Source of the DNA: CBIFVZ01 sp966185765
GTDB taxonomy: Bacteria; Pseudomonadota; Gammaproteobacteria; Enterobacterales; Enterobacteriaceae
Reading direction: 5' to 3'
NCBI GenBank assembly: GCA_966185765.1
Contig: CBIFVZ010000002.1
Location: 93,621 to 157,620, forward strand
DNA length: 64,000 nt
Shown here: positions 1 to 8,054 of the stretch, piece by piece
Layout of the letters: each line of letters opens with the position of its first letter
Numbering within the stretch: the stretch's first letter is position 1
Made by a program: the position numbers and the translations under genes
The notes under the pieces: generated by a model
The model's database searches: none
What the model saw: the letters and a program-made list of their open reading frames with translations, nothing else
What the model was told of the DNA's origin: nothing

Positions 1-668
1 TTGCCGCAAGTCTGGCGCAGATTGGTGAATTTGCCTTTATCCTGGCCGGTCTGGGTATGGCGATGGGTCTACTGCCGCAGGCCGGGCAAAATCTGGTGCT
101 GGCAGGTGCCATCCTTTCCATCATGCTCAACCCGGTGGTGTTTGCCCTGCTGGAACGTTTCCTGAAAAGTCATGAAACCCTCGAAGAACAGACCTTCGAA
201 GAGGCAATGGAAGAAGAAAAGCAGGTCCCGGTGGATATCTGCAACCACGCGCTGCTGGTGGGCTTTGGCCGCGTCGGCAGCCTGTTGGGTCAGCGCCTGA
301 TTGAGCAGGGCGTGCCGCTGGTCGTCATCGAAACCTCACGCAGCCGCGTGGATGAACTGCGCGAGCGCGGTGTGCGTGCGGTGTTGGGCAATGCGGCTAA
401 TGAAGAGATTATGTCACTGGCCCATCTCGACTGCGCCCGCTGGCTGCTGCTGACTATCCCCAACGGCTACGAAGCAGGAGAGATTGTTGCCGCCGCCCGC
501 GAGAAGAACCCGCACATTGAAATTATTGCCCGCGCGCACTATGACGATGAAGTTGAATACATTACCGAGCGCGGTGCCAACCAGGTGGTCATGGGCGAAC
601 GTGAAATTGCCAATACCATGCTGACGCTGCTGGAAAAACCGCAGGTAACAGAGGCCGTAACGGGCTAA
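1..668 (+). CDS. ybaL: YbaL, KefB-type cation/proton antiporter, C-terminal part
   Basis: The gene enters from outside the window; the reading frame is open from base 3 and about 222 residues are visible. They comprise the last membrane helices (hydrophobic stretch around FILAGLGMAMG and MLNPVVFALL) followed by a cytoplasmic RCK/TrkA-N domain. The Rossmann signature GFGRVG, followed by the beta strand ending in VVIE, marks the nucleotide-binding half. CPA2-family antiporters of this kind exchange K+ or Na+ for protons across the inner membrane, with the RCK domain gating transport. The neighbour gsk matches the E. coli order gsk-ybaL. The 5' part is missing only because the window starts here. 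Confidence 0.93.
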   Translation, partial: AASLAQIGEFAFILAGLGMAMGLLPQAGQNLVLAGAILSIMLNPVVFALLERFLKSHETLEEQTFEEAMEEEKQVPVDICNHALLVGFGRVGSLLGQRLIEQGVPLVVIETSRSRVDELRERGVRAVLGNAANEEIMSLAHLDCARWLLLTIPNGYEAGEIVAAAREKNPHIEIIARAHYDDEVEYITERGANQVVMGEREIANTMLTLLEKPQVTEAVTG

Positions 669-690
669 CGCGTCTTCAAACACATGAACG

Positions 691-728
691 AAAAATGCCG
701 GTCAGTGGCTACATTGACCGGCATTTTT
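691..728. terminator. Bidirectional terminator between ybaL and gsk
   Basis: AATGCCGGTCA and TGACCGGCATT form a perfect 11-bp stem around a 10-nt loop. It has an A-run on the left and a T-run on the right, so it can stop ybaL (+) and gsk (-), which converge here. Confidence 0.85.
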
Positions 729-739
729 TATGCTCGCAA

Positions 740-2044
740 CTAGCGTTCCCAGTAAGCCTCTTCGAGACTGTCTTCACGCTCCGGTAGCCCGCGCGACAGG
801 CGTGGCGAATGCTGATTCAATACCTGATAGCTCACGCGGTTAGCGTATTTACACACCTGCGCCAGTGACGAATAGGTCAGCCAGTTCAGCGCGTGCTTGC
901 TGGAGTTTGGCACGCTGGTGCGGTGATAGTGATTGGCGGTAATATCGTGTAGCAGTGCCGCCAGGGCGCCATCGCCCGCGCCATTGGTGTTCATGATTTT
1001 TTCCGGCCCGCCCATGTAAGGCGCAATATGGGAGTAGATGCGCTGTGGCGTAGTACAATCTTTATGGCGCATAGCACGGCTGAATTCATACTGGTTAAAT
1101 TCTGCGATGGTGCCTGGCAACAGTGGATGACGTGTCAGACGCTTTTTCTCATCTTCGGTAAAACCTGCCATATACAGCCCCTGTGGCCCGGCGGTGCACA
1201 GCACCAGGTCCACCCAGTCGAGCGCTTTATCCGCTGCCGCAAGCGGGTCAGTTATTCCAGTCAGCGCCTGTGCCTCTTCCTCGTTCATCGCCAGAATCGA
1301 CACGTGCTCTTTGAGAAAATCACACCACCACTGCGGCTTGTCGGCAATCACGAATTTGGTGCCGAGCGTCAGCACCACCGGCACATCGTGCTTTTTGGCA
1401 TAAGCAATGGCCTGCATGGCGGCATCAGTCATAGGTTCGCCTGGCTCGCAACGCACCAGATAGGCGCTCAGCACCAGTGCCGAGGCGCCCGCGATAACAT
1501 CTTCAGGAATGCTTTGCGGGTGCAGGCGGTTCATATGACCGGGGCTAATGGCAAACGTGCGTTCGCCCTGCGCATTGATAAGCGTGAAGCAGCGGCCAAT
1601 GGGGCCATCCACGCCCTGAAGATAGTTCAGATCGGTCCGACTGGAGGTATTACACAGGTAGCGATAGGCGTAGCCGCCGATTTCGATATTGCGGCACATC
1701 ACACCCAATAACACCGAGCGGTCATCAGCCAGCACCGAATAGTTGTGCATGGTGTTGCCGATGGTGCCACCGGCAAACTGATGGGTAATGAGATTCTGGC
1801 TGACCAGTTCCCGATAAAGTGCTTCGGCGACGTCATCGGCAATCACCAGCGAGTGGCCAAAGCTCAGGCCATAACGATGCACAAAGTCGTCATCCACCTT
1901 TGCTTCAATATCCACCAGCGTCTGATCGATACCGACAATCCAGCTACTGCTGGTTTCGCTCTCAGGCTGACGTTGCGCCAGCAGCGGATCGCGGTTGCTG
2001 ACGGGGAAATAGTGTTTAGATTTACGTTTACCGGGAAATTTCAT
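740..2044 (-). CDS. gsk: Inosine-guanosine kinase
   Basis: A 434-residue PfkB/ribokinase-family enzyme that phosphorylates guanosine and inosine to GMP and IMP with ATP, a purine salvage step in the cytosol. The C-terminal signature NTNGAGDGALAALL holds the family anion hole and catalytic Asp (GAGD), and the N-terminal glycine-rich AGGTIGNTMHN is the sugar-binding element. Length matches the E. coli enzyme (434). The ATG at 2044 opens MKFPGKRKSKHYFP, the conserved N terminus. It is transcribed towards ybaL. hemH lies 69 bp upstream on the same strand; the aes esterase found between them in E. coli is absent. Confidence 0.96.
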   Translation of the reverse strand: MKFPGKRKSKHYFPVSNRDPLLAQRQPESETSSSWIVGIDQTLVDIEAKVDDDFVHRYGLSFGHSLVIADDVAEALYRELVSQNLITHQFAGGTIGNTMHNYSVLADDRSVLLGVMCRNIEIGGYAYRYLCNTSSRTDLNYLQGVDGPIGRCFTLINAQGERTFAISPGHMNRLHPQSIPEDVIAGASALVLSAYLVRCEPGEPMTDAAMQAIAYAKKHDVPVVLTLGTKFVIADKPQWWCDFLKEHVSILAMNEEEAQALTGITDPLAAADKALDWVDLVLCTAGPQGLYMAGFTEDEKKRLTRHPLLPGTIAEFNQYEFSRAMRHKDCTTPQRIYSHIAPYMGGPEKIMNTNGAGDGALAALLHDITANHYHRTSVPNSSKHALNWLTYSSLAQVCKYANRVSYQVLNQHSPRLSRGLPEREDSLEEAYWER

Positions 2045-2113
2045 GAATGGATTAAGGGGGTAGCCAGACAGGCGGCGTAGAGTAGCACACCCGCGCCCCC
2101 CTTGCGATCGGTG

Positions 2114-3070
2114 CTAGCGCGTCACTAATCGCGCCATCATAGCAATATGGTCGTCCTGGTCATTAAGCGCCGGAATATATTCATATTTCTCGCCACCGGC
2201 GTGCTCGAAGATTTCGCGGTTCTGAATGGCGATTTCTTCAAGTGTCTCCAGGCAGTCTGCCGCAAACCCCGGGCACATGACCTGTATATGCTTAACCCCC
2301 TTCTCGCCGAGCATTTTCATGGTCTCATCGGTATAGGGCGTCAGCCACGGCTCTTTGCCAAAACGCGACTGGAAGGTCATCATCACCTTTTCCGGCGGCA
2401 AGCCAAGTGCGCTAACCAGCGAGCGCGTGGTATCGCGACAGCGTTGCGGATAGTCGTCACCCTCATCCGCGTAGCGCTGCGGAATGCCGTGATAGGAGAG
2501 TAGCAACAGGTCAGGCTCACCGTGTTCGGCAAAAGAACGGCGCACCGAATCTGCCAGTGCTGCAATATAATCCGGGTGCTGCGCATAATCGCGAATAAAT
2601 GACACGGCTGGCACATTACGGGTTTTCGCCAGCACGCGCGCCAGCTCATCCCACACCGCCGCGACCGTTGAGCAGGAATACTGCGGGTACAACGACAGCA
2701 CCACGATGTGATTTACCCCCTGACTGAGCAACGCATCCACCGCGCTTTGAATGGATGGCGCGCCATAGCTCATGCCAAGCGCGACCGGCGTGTCCGGGAG
2801 CAGCGCCTGGAGTTTTTGCTGCTGGCTGCGGCTGTAGACCATGAGCGGCGAGCCGCCGTCGGTCCACACTGACTGATAGAGTTTTGCCACACGTGGCGAG
2901 CGCAGCGGCAGCACGATAGCGCGTAGAATAAGCCACCATTTCAGGCGTGGCGCATCAACTACACGTTTGTCGCTGAGGAACTGGCGCAGATAGCGTTTCA
3001 CTGCCGCGGGCGTGGGTGCTTCTGGCGTGCCGAGATTTGCCAGCAGTACGCCCATTTTTTCCTGACGCAA
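2114..3070 (-). CDS. hemH: Ferrochelatase
   Basis: A 318-residue protoporphyrin IX ferrochelatase, which inserts Fe2+ into protoporphyrin as the last step of haem synthesis at the inner face of the membrane. The family motif SYHGIPQRY, carrying the metal-site histidine, and the motif CLETLEEI with its conserved acids are both present, as is the N-terminal LLANLGTP. Length is near that of the E. coli protein (320). The start MRQEKMGVLLANLGTP aligns with the family start. It sits between gsk and an unrelated lipoprotein gene on the same strand. Confidence 0.96.
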   Translation of the reverse strand: MRQEKMGVLLANLGTPEAPTPAAVKRYLRQFLSDKRVVDAPRLKWWLILRAIVLPLRSPRVAKLYQSVWTDGGSPLMVYSRSQQQKLQALLPDTPVALGMSYGAPSIQSAVDALLSQGVNHIVVLSLYPQYSCSTVAAVWDELARVLAKTRNVPAVSFIRDYAQHPDYIAALADSVRRSFAEHGEPDLLLLSYHGIPQRYADEGDDYPQRCRDTTRSLVSALGLPPEKVMMTFQSRFGKEPWLTPYTDETMKMLGEKGVKHIQVMCPGFAADCLETLEEIAIQNREIFEHAGGEKYEYIPALNDQDDHIAMMARLVTR

Positions 3071-3163
3071 CGTTCCACTCCTTCTTGACTGCGTAACGGG
3101 TTAAAGATTGTAGCTGAAAAGCCGCCACAAGGGACCAATTGCAGCGACAGGTAGGCGCGAACA

Positions 3164-3622
3164 CTATTTAACGCGAATGCGCAGAGGATGGACGGCATTG
3201 CCGTTGCCACACATCGAGGGCATGTAGTGAGAAATGACGGAGAAACGGTACTTTCCGGCTTTAGTGGGGGTGCCTTCCAGGCGCAGATAAATATCGGCAA
3301 AATCTCTGGTCGTTCGGGTGTAATCGACCAGCGGCGACGGTCCGGCATCGACATCTTCACTTTTAAACCAGAATGACAGCTTAAGCCCGTCAGGCAAACG
3401 CGCGCCATCACTAAACTCGGGTTCCAGCACCTCCCCTACGTGCAGCGTAGCCTGGTAAGGCTCCCCCACACGCGCATCCGGCCATATCAACGGGGTCTTG
3501 CGGGTATCGGTCGAGAAAATAATACCGCCTGTGCAGATGACGCCGTAAAACATTTCAGCACAGCCTGTGGAACAGAAGGTAACGACGAGAATCAGAGCAA
3601 AGCGTTGTAGTTTTTTCCGCAT
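3164..3622 (-). CDS. Putative lipoprotein, 152 aa, function unknown
   Basis: The N terminus has two lysines, a hydrophobic stretch (LILVVTF) and CSTGC, so residues 1-21 look like a lipoprotein signal with lipidation at Cys21. The residue at -3 is Ser rather than the usual Leu, which weakens this slightly. The rest is a soluble domain with alternating beta-strand pattern: ARVGEPYQATL, LPDGLKLSFW, LEGTPTKAGKYRFSV. The phrase LEGTPTKAGKYRFSV resembles the strands of bacterial Ig-like/cadherin-like putative-Ig domains, which often end in GTPT..G.Y.F.V; this is an inference. It lies between hemH and adk, which are adjacent in E. coli, so it is a lineage-specific insertion. No function can be assigned. 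Confidence 0.75.
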   Translation of the reverse strand: MRKKLQRFALILVVTFCSTGCAEMFYGVICTGGIIFSTDTRKTPLIWPDARVGEPYQATLHVGEVLEPEFSDGARLPDGLKLSFWFKSEDVDAGPSPLVDYTRTTRDFADIYLRLEGTPTKAGKYRFSVISHYMPSMCGNGNAVHPLRIRVK

Positions 3623-3648
3623 TGCAGATGCATCCCTGAGAAGTGAAA

Positions 3649-3671
3649 ACCGGGGAGTCGTTCCCCGGTTG
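3649..3671 (-). terminator. adk terminator
   Basis: AACCGGGGA and TCCCCGGTT pair around a short loop. On the minus strand the stem follows the adk stop codon by 11 bp and is followed by TTTTC, as for a weak intrinsic terminator. Confidence 0.65.
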
Positions 3672-3682
3672 TATCGTGCGGC

Positions 3683-4327
3683 TTAGTCGAGAATTTTTAC
3701 CAGCTCGGCACGTACGGCATCAACGGCCTGGGTACCGTCAACTTTCGCGTATTTGGTGTGACCCGCCTGCGCTTCTTTCTGATAGTAACCAATCAGCGGT
3801 GCCGTCAGGTTGTGGTATTCCACCAGACGCTTGCGCACGGTTTCTTCCTGATCGTCTTTACGGATGCTCAGGTCTTCGCCTGTTACGTCGTCTTTACCTT
3901 CCACTTTAGGTGGATTGTATTTGATGTGGTAAACACGCCCGGAAGCGGCGTGAACGCGACGACCTACGATGCGATCAACGATAATGTCATCCGGTACATC
4001 AAACTCCAGCACGTAATCCACGTTGATGCCCGCTTCTTTCATGGCGTCAGCCTGAGGAATAGTGCGCGGGAAGCCGTCCAGCAGGAAGCCATTGCGGCAG
4101 TCTTCCTGAGTGATGCGCTCTTTAACCAGTGCGATAACCAGTTCATCTGTCACCAGCTTGCCGGCGTCCATGATGTCTTTGGCTTGCTTGCCAAGCTCGG
4201 AGCCGGATTTCACGGCGGCGCGCAGCATATCACCAGTGGAGATCTGCGGGATCCCGTATTTCTCCATAATGAACTGAGCCTGTGTCCCCTTACCAGCGCC
4301 GGGCGCGCCGAGCAGAATCATACGCAT
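3683..4327 (-). CDS. adk: Adenylate kinase
   Basis: A 214-residue cytosolic enzyme catalysing ATP + AMP = 2 ADP, the same length as E. coli Adk. The P-loop GAPGAGKGTQ is at residues 7-16. The AMP-binding segment STGDMLRAA, the DGFPRT motif and the LID region (GRRVHAASGRVYHIKYNPP) follow in order. The ATG at 4327 gives MRMILLGAPGAGKG, the universal family start; an in-frame extension upstream has no homology and was not used. About 400 bp of non-coding DNA upstream contains its promoter. In E. coli htpG follows directly upstream; here three extra genes intervene. Confidence 0.97.
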   Translation of the reverse strand: MRMILLGAPGAGKGTQAQFIMEKYGIPQISTGDMLRAAVKSGSELGKQAKDIMDAGKLVTDELVIALVKERITQEDCRNGFLLDGFPRTIPQADAMKEAGINVDYVLEFDVPDDIIVDRIVGRRVHAASGRVYHIKYNPPKVEGKDDVTGEDLSIRKDDQEETVRKRLVEYHNLTAPLIGYYQKEAQAGHTKYAKVDGTQAVDAVRAELVKILD

Positions 4328-4724
4328 TGCGTAATTCCCCTTACGAATGGATTTATCAATATTCTTCCCCATCCCGTCAGGCAACGCACGCCATACGGCA
4401 CGCAATCCGAAAGATTGTGTATTGCCACGCATCCGCAGCCTGAAAAGTGGAGGGTATAAGCTGAGGGGTACGACCTTACCATTAAGCCCCGGCCACCACA
4501 AGAAAGCCCATAACAGCCGCATTGTCTGACTCGGTTCAGCGCAGGATAAGCCCTGCTTTTACCTCCAGGCGGTATTACCCACCGCACCCGCTACCTGCTT
4601 ATTACCGGCAGTACCGGGCGCCCTGGAAACATTATTTTTCGCATTACAGAAAAAAATTATTGCCACACGATAAATTTAAGCTTATTTTGCCTGCATCTTC
4701 ACCTCGCCGACAAGGGATATTTGC
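4328..4724. other. Gene-free stretch upstream of adk and of the DUF2975 gene
   Basis: Short open frames here overlap each other and resemble no family. The stretch separates two divergent genes, adk (-) and the DUF2975 gene (+), so it should hold both promoters. It turns AT-rich at about 4630-4690, directly before the inserted trio. No clear operator was recognised. Confidence 0.5.
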
Positions 4725-5306
4725 ATGAAAGCACAACCAACAACGCCCCCGTACCGCAACAGACTGAGCGTGGTCGGTAAGACGACAGCATTGCTTACCG
4801 CCGGACTGGGTATCTACTATCTGGTTAGTGAAATCTGGCTGTGGCATCTTTATCGTTCCGAGATGGTGCAGGGCATTTTATCTTCTTACTCTGACACCAT
4901 ACCGCGTCTGCTCAATGCTGACTTTCACTTATCTGCGCCCGCTGTCGCATTACTGTTCATGTGTGATGCACTACCGGTTTTCATGACCGCTTTGACCCTG
5001 ATTTTGATTGGCCTTTTTTTCCTGAGGCTTTCTCGCAATGAGCTGTGGACGGTACGAAACGTCCGCCTGCTCTGGGCAGCCGGTATTCTCACAATACTGA
5101 CGCCAATGGTTAATTCGCTCAGCGGCACGTTTCAGGGCCTGGCGATTTCGCTTGATTTGCCCGCAGGTGAAAGGCTATTTCAACTCGCGCTGGGCTTATC
5201 CACCGACAGCCTTTATGAGATGGTGACAGGCCTGATTCTGTGTGCATTTGCTTATATGATTCGTGAGTCCACCAAAATACATGAAGAGAATGCGCTCTAT
5301 ATATAA
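4725..5306 (+). CDS. DUF2975-family integral membrane protein
   Basis: A 193-residue membrane protein with four likely transmembrane segments: TTALLTAGLGIYYLVSEI (about 20-37), VALLFMCDALPVFMTALTLILIGLFFL (about 74-100), LLWAAGILTILTPMV (about 115-129) and a last one near LILCAFAYMI. This four-helix layout, the size and the directly following XRE regulator gene match the DUF2975 family, in which the two genes nearly always travel together (YoaS/YozG-type pairs). Its biochemical role is unknown; one idea is that the membrane protein modulates the regulator. The ATG at 4725 is preceded by AAGGGATATTTGC, which carries a usable ribosome-binding site. The gene is absent from this place in E. coli. 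Confidence 0.8.
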   Translation: MKAQPTTPPYRNRLSVVGKTTALLTAGLGIYYLVSEIWLWHLYRSEMVQGILSSYSDTIPRLLNADFHLSAPAVALLFMCDALPVFMTALTLILIGLFFLRLSRNELWTVRNVRLLWAAGILTILTPMVNSLSGTFQGLAISLDLPAGERLFQLALGLSTDSLYEMVTGLILCAFAYMIRESTKIHEENALYI

Positions 5307-5315
5307 GGAAGCACT

Positions 5316-5531
5316 GTGGCCATTGTTATTACGCTGGATGTGGTTATGGCGAAGCGTAAAATCCGCTCGCGCGAACTGGCAGCCATCGTGGGAATTACGC
5401 AAGCCAATCTGTCGTTGATGAAAAACGGCAAAATTAAAGGCATTAAGCTTGATACGGTCGACAGGCTGTGCAAGGCGCTGGATTGCCAGCCTGGTGACCT
5501 GTTTCGCTATGAGGATGAACCATCATCATGA
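5316..5531 (+). CDS. Small XRE/Cro-type helix-turn-helix regulator (YozG-like)
   Basis: A 71-residue DNA-binding protein formed by one XRE helix-turn-helix domain: IRSRELAAIVGITQANLSLMKNGKIKG holds the HTH, and LDTVDRLCKALDCQPGDLF is the typical C-terminal part of this subfamily. It starts with GTG at 5316, preceded by AAGGA; the N terminus MAIVITLDVVMAKRK is typical for partners of DUF2975 proteins. It begins 10 bp after the membrane protein gene and its stop overlaps the next start (ATGA), so the three genes form an operon. It probably autoregulates the cluster (inference). Confidence 0.88.
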   Translation: MAIVITLDVVMAKRKIRSRELAAIVGITQANLSLMKNGKIKGIKLDTVDRLCKALDCQPGDLFRYEDEPSS

Positions 5532-5878
5532 AAATAACCTCAGGCCTGCTACTGTGCTCGCTGCTGCTTTGCGGTTGCTCATCCCAGTGGGTTAAAACCC
5601 GCGCTGACGCAGACGATTTTGCCAGCGCCAACTCGCGCTGTGAAATCCAGTCCCGGCAGGCATTTCCTGTAAAAAACGAAGTGGCGCAGCGGACTAAATA
5701 CAGCACCCATTATGAAAAGTGCGCAAAGACACAGGACTGTGACGGCAAAACATACCGCACTGTCCAACGCCCGGAAATTGACAGTTACGTAATGGACGTA
5801 AACCATGACAGCCGCGAGGCTGTTTATGAGCAGTGTATGGACAACGCTGGTTGGCAAAACGAGATGAAATGGCTGTAG
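5528..5878 (+). CDS. Putative lipoprotein, 116 aa
   Basis: A signal of class II: MKITSGLLLCSLLLCGC with lipobox LCGC and lipidation predicted at Cys17. The mature part is polar with four further cysteines (SRCEIQ, EKCAKTQDCDG, EQCMDN), which could form two disulfides in the periplasm. The start codon overlaps the stop of the XRE gene. The stop codon at 5876-5878 lies only about 5 bp from the breakpoint of an IS fragment, so the original C terminus may have been altered by the insertion. No family is recognised. Confidence 0.75.
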   Translation: MKITSGLLLCSLLLCGCSSQWVKTRADADDFASANSRCEIQSRQAFPVKNEVAQRTKYSTHYEKCAKTQDCDGKTYRTVQRPEIDSYVMDVNHDSREAVYEQCMDNAGWQNEMKWL

Positions 5879-5882
5879 CAGG

Positions 5883-6006
5883 CGCTTTCTGCCCTTCCTG
5901 GCCGGAAAGATAGTACTGCACAACCTCAAGCTTAAAGCTGAGAGAATACTTACTCATAAAACTGCACCTTACTTCGTTGAGTGTCCAACTTTTGGGGTGC
6001 AGTTCA
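5883..6006 (-). mobile_element. Terminal fragment of an IS3-family (IS150-group) element
   Basis: Read on the minus strand, the end TGAACTGCACCCCAAAAG resembles the IS150-type terminal inverted repeat. After 49 bp an ATG at 5957 starts MSKYSLSFKLEVVQYYL, the N terminus of an IS3-family OrfA with its helix-turn-helix. Similarity stops after about 25 residues at 5883; the frame then runs into the antisense of the lipoprotein gene. Only one end of the element remains: no orfB, no second inverted repeat and no target duplication can be seen. It sits between the lipoprotein gene and the 3' end of htpG, and so marks an old insertion and deletion at this boundary. Confidence 0.8.
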
Positions 6007-6033
6007 ATTTCGGCGGGTTGACTACTTGTGCTA

Positions 6034-7908
6034 TCAGCCCAGCAGCAGCTGGTTGATACGACGGATAAACAGGTTCGGGTCTTCCAGCGTGCCTTTTTCT
6101 GCCAGCAACGCCTGGTCAAGCAGCAACTCCACCCACTCGCCAAAACGGGCATCATCGGTGGTATCAGCCGTGCGTTTTACCAGCGGATGTTCCGGGTTCA
6201 GCTCGAAGATGTACTTCACATCCGGTACGGTCTGGCCCGCCGCCGCGAACAGCTTCGCCATCTGAGTGCTCATCTCGTCACTGTCGGTGGTGACAATCGC
6301 AGGCGTGTCCGTCAGACGATGGGTCAGGCGTACCTCTTTCACGCGCTCACCCAACAGCGTTTTCACACGTTCAACGAACGGCTCCAGCGCTTTATCTGCT
6401 TCTTTGGCGCTGTCGTCCACGTCATCTGCCAGTTTCTCGAGCGACTCATCCGCTTTTGACACGGACTGGAACGGCTTGCCGTCAAACTCGGTGAGGTAGC
6501 TCATCATCCACTCATCAATGCGATCGGAGAGCAGCAGCACCTCAATACCTTTTTTACGCAGCAGTTCCAGGTGCGGGCTGCTTTTCGCCGCCGCGTAGCT
6601 GTCGGCGGTGATGAAGTAAATCTTCTCCTGCCCTTCTTTCATACGCTCAACATAGGCTTCCAGAGAAACATTCTGCACGGAAGAGTCGTTATGGGTGGAG
6701 GCAAAACGCAGCAGCTTCGCGATAGTTTGCTGGTTGGCGGTGTCTTCCGCCGGACCTTCTTTCAGCACCAGACCGAACTGATCCCAGAAGGTCTGGTATT
6801 TATCAGCGTCATCTTTGGCCAGTTTTTCAAGCATCTGCAACGCACGCTTGCTGAGCGCGTTACGCAGGTTGCGGGTAACGGTGCTGTCCTGGAGGATCTC
6901 ACGCGACACGTTAAGCGGCAGATCGCTTGAATCAATCAGGCCACGCACAAAGCGCAGGTAGTTCGGCATGAACTGTTCGGCATCGTCCATAATGAACACG
7001 CGCTGTACGTACAGCTTCAGGCCGTGTTTATGGTCGCGGTTCCACATATCCCACGGCGCCTGCGACGGGATGTACAACAGGCTGGTGTACTCCTGCTTGC
7101 CCTCAACGCGGTTATGGCTCCAGGTCAGCGGATCGGTAAAATCATGGGCGATATGTTTGTAGAATTCTTTGTATTCATCATCGCTGATTTCGCCGCGACT
7201 GCGGGTCCACAGTGCCTGGGCTTTATTAATTTTTTCCCAGCTGACGACGGTTTCGCCGTCTTTCTCTTCGCTCTGCTCAATTTCCACCGGCAGCGCAATG
7301 TGGTCGGAATACTTGCTGATGATGGAGCGCACGCGCCAGGCATCAAGGAATTCATCCTCACCTTCACGCAGGTGCAGCGTGATATCCGTGCCGCGCTCCT
7401 CTTTGGTGATATCGGCAACGGTATACTCACCTTCACCGGCAGATTCCCAGAACACGCCGTTTTCAGCGCTGTCGCCTGCTGCACGCGTGCGCACGGTGAC
7501 TTTATCGGCCACGATAAACGCCGAGTAGAAGCCCACACCAAACTGACCAATCAGCTGGCTGTCTTTTGCCTGGTCAGAGCCCATAGACTCCAGAAACGCT
7601 TTAGTACCGGATTTAGCAATGGTACCCAGGTGGTCGATAACGTCATCGCGGTTCATACCGATGCCGTTATCTGAAATGGTCAGCGTGCGAGCGTCTTTAT
7701 CAAACGAGACGCGCACACGCAGCTCACCGTCGCCTTCGTAGAGTTCTGGCTTCGACAGTGCACGAAAGCGCAGTTTGTCGGCAGCATCGGAGGCGTTGGA
7801 GATAAGCTCACGCAGGAAAATTTCTTTGTTTGAATAAAGAGAATGGATCATCAGGTGCAGAAGCTGTTTTACCTCTGACTGGAAGCCACGTGTCTCTTGT
7901 CCTTTCAT
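6034..7908 (-). CDS. htpG: Chaperone HtpG (Hsp90)
   Basis: A 624-residue Hsp90 chaperone, the same length as E. coli HtpG: an N-terminal GHKL ATPase domain (NKEIFLRELISNASDAADK, DNGIGM, GQFGVGFYSAF), then the middle client-binding domain with the catalytic arginine loop, then the C-terminal dimerisation domain. It starts at MKGQETRGFQSEVKQLLHLM. A sigma-32 promoter lies 91-117 bp upstream of the start codon. On its 3' side only 27 bp separate the stop from the IS fragment and no intrinsic terminator is visible, so the native terminator was probably lost. Confidence 0.97.
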   Translation of the reverse strand: MKGQETRGFQSEVKQLLHLMIHSLYSNKEIFLRELISNASDAADKLRFRALSKPELYEGDGELRVRVSFDKDARTLTISDNGIGMNRDDVIDHLGTIAKSGTKAFLESMGSDQAKDSQLIGQFGVGFYSAFIVADKVTVRTRAAGDSAENGVFWESAGEGEYTVADITKEERGTDITLHLREGEDEFLDAWRVRSIISKYSDHIALPVEIEQSEEKDGETVVSWEKINKAQALWTRSRGEISDDEYKEFYKHIAHDFTDPLTWSHNRVEGKQEYTSLLYIPSQAPWDMWNRDHKHGLKLYVQRVFIMDDAEQFMPNYLRFVRGLIDSSDLPLNVSREILQDSTVTRNLRNALSKRALQMLEKLAKDDADKYQTFWDQFGLVLKEGPAEDTANQQTIAKLLRFASTHNDSSVQNVSLEAYVERMKEGQEKIYFITADSYAAAKSSPHLELLRKKGIEVLLLSDRIDEWMMSYLTEFDGKPFQSVSKADESLEKLADDVDDSAKEADKALEPFVERVKTLLGERVKEVRLTHRLTDTPAIVTTDSDEMSTQMAKLFAAAGQTVPDVKYIFELNPEHPLVKRTADTTDDARFGEWVELLLDQALLAEKGTLEDPNLFIRRINQLLLG

Positions 7909-7998
7909 TTAGCGATACCTCAACTCTTCCCTTGTGCTTACAGGTCATCGTGTAAGCGTGCGGGTTTGTACGGTTACGGGGAAATACGTTCTGGAGGT

Positions 7999-8025
7999 AT
8001 GGGGATACGAGAAGGGGATTTCAAG
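7999..8025 (-). promoter_or_regulatory. Sigma-32 heat-shock promoter of htpG
   Basis: On the minus strand CTTGAAA (8025-8019) is followed after 14 nt by CCCCAT (8004-7999), an excellent match to the RpoH consensus CTTGAAA-N13-15-CCCCATNT. htpG is a known heat-shock gene. Confidence 0.88.
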
Positions 8026-8054
8026 CGGGAGCGTAAAATGCCGCTCCCGATTGA

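Noticed and set aside
5694..6155. 153-codon minus-strand frame that includes an OrfA start
   Set aside because: Only about 25 residues are IS3 OrfA; the rest is antisense of the lipoprotein and htpG ends, so it is reported as an IS fragment and not as a gene.
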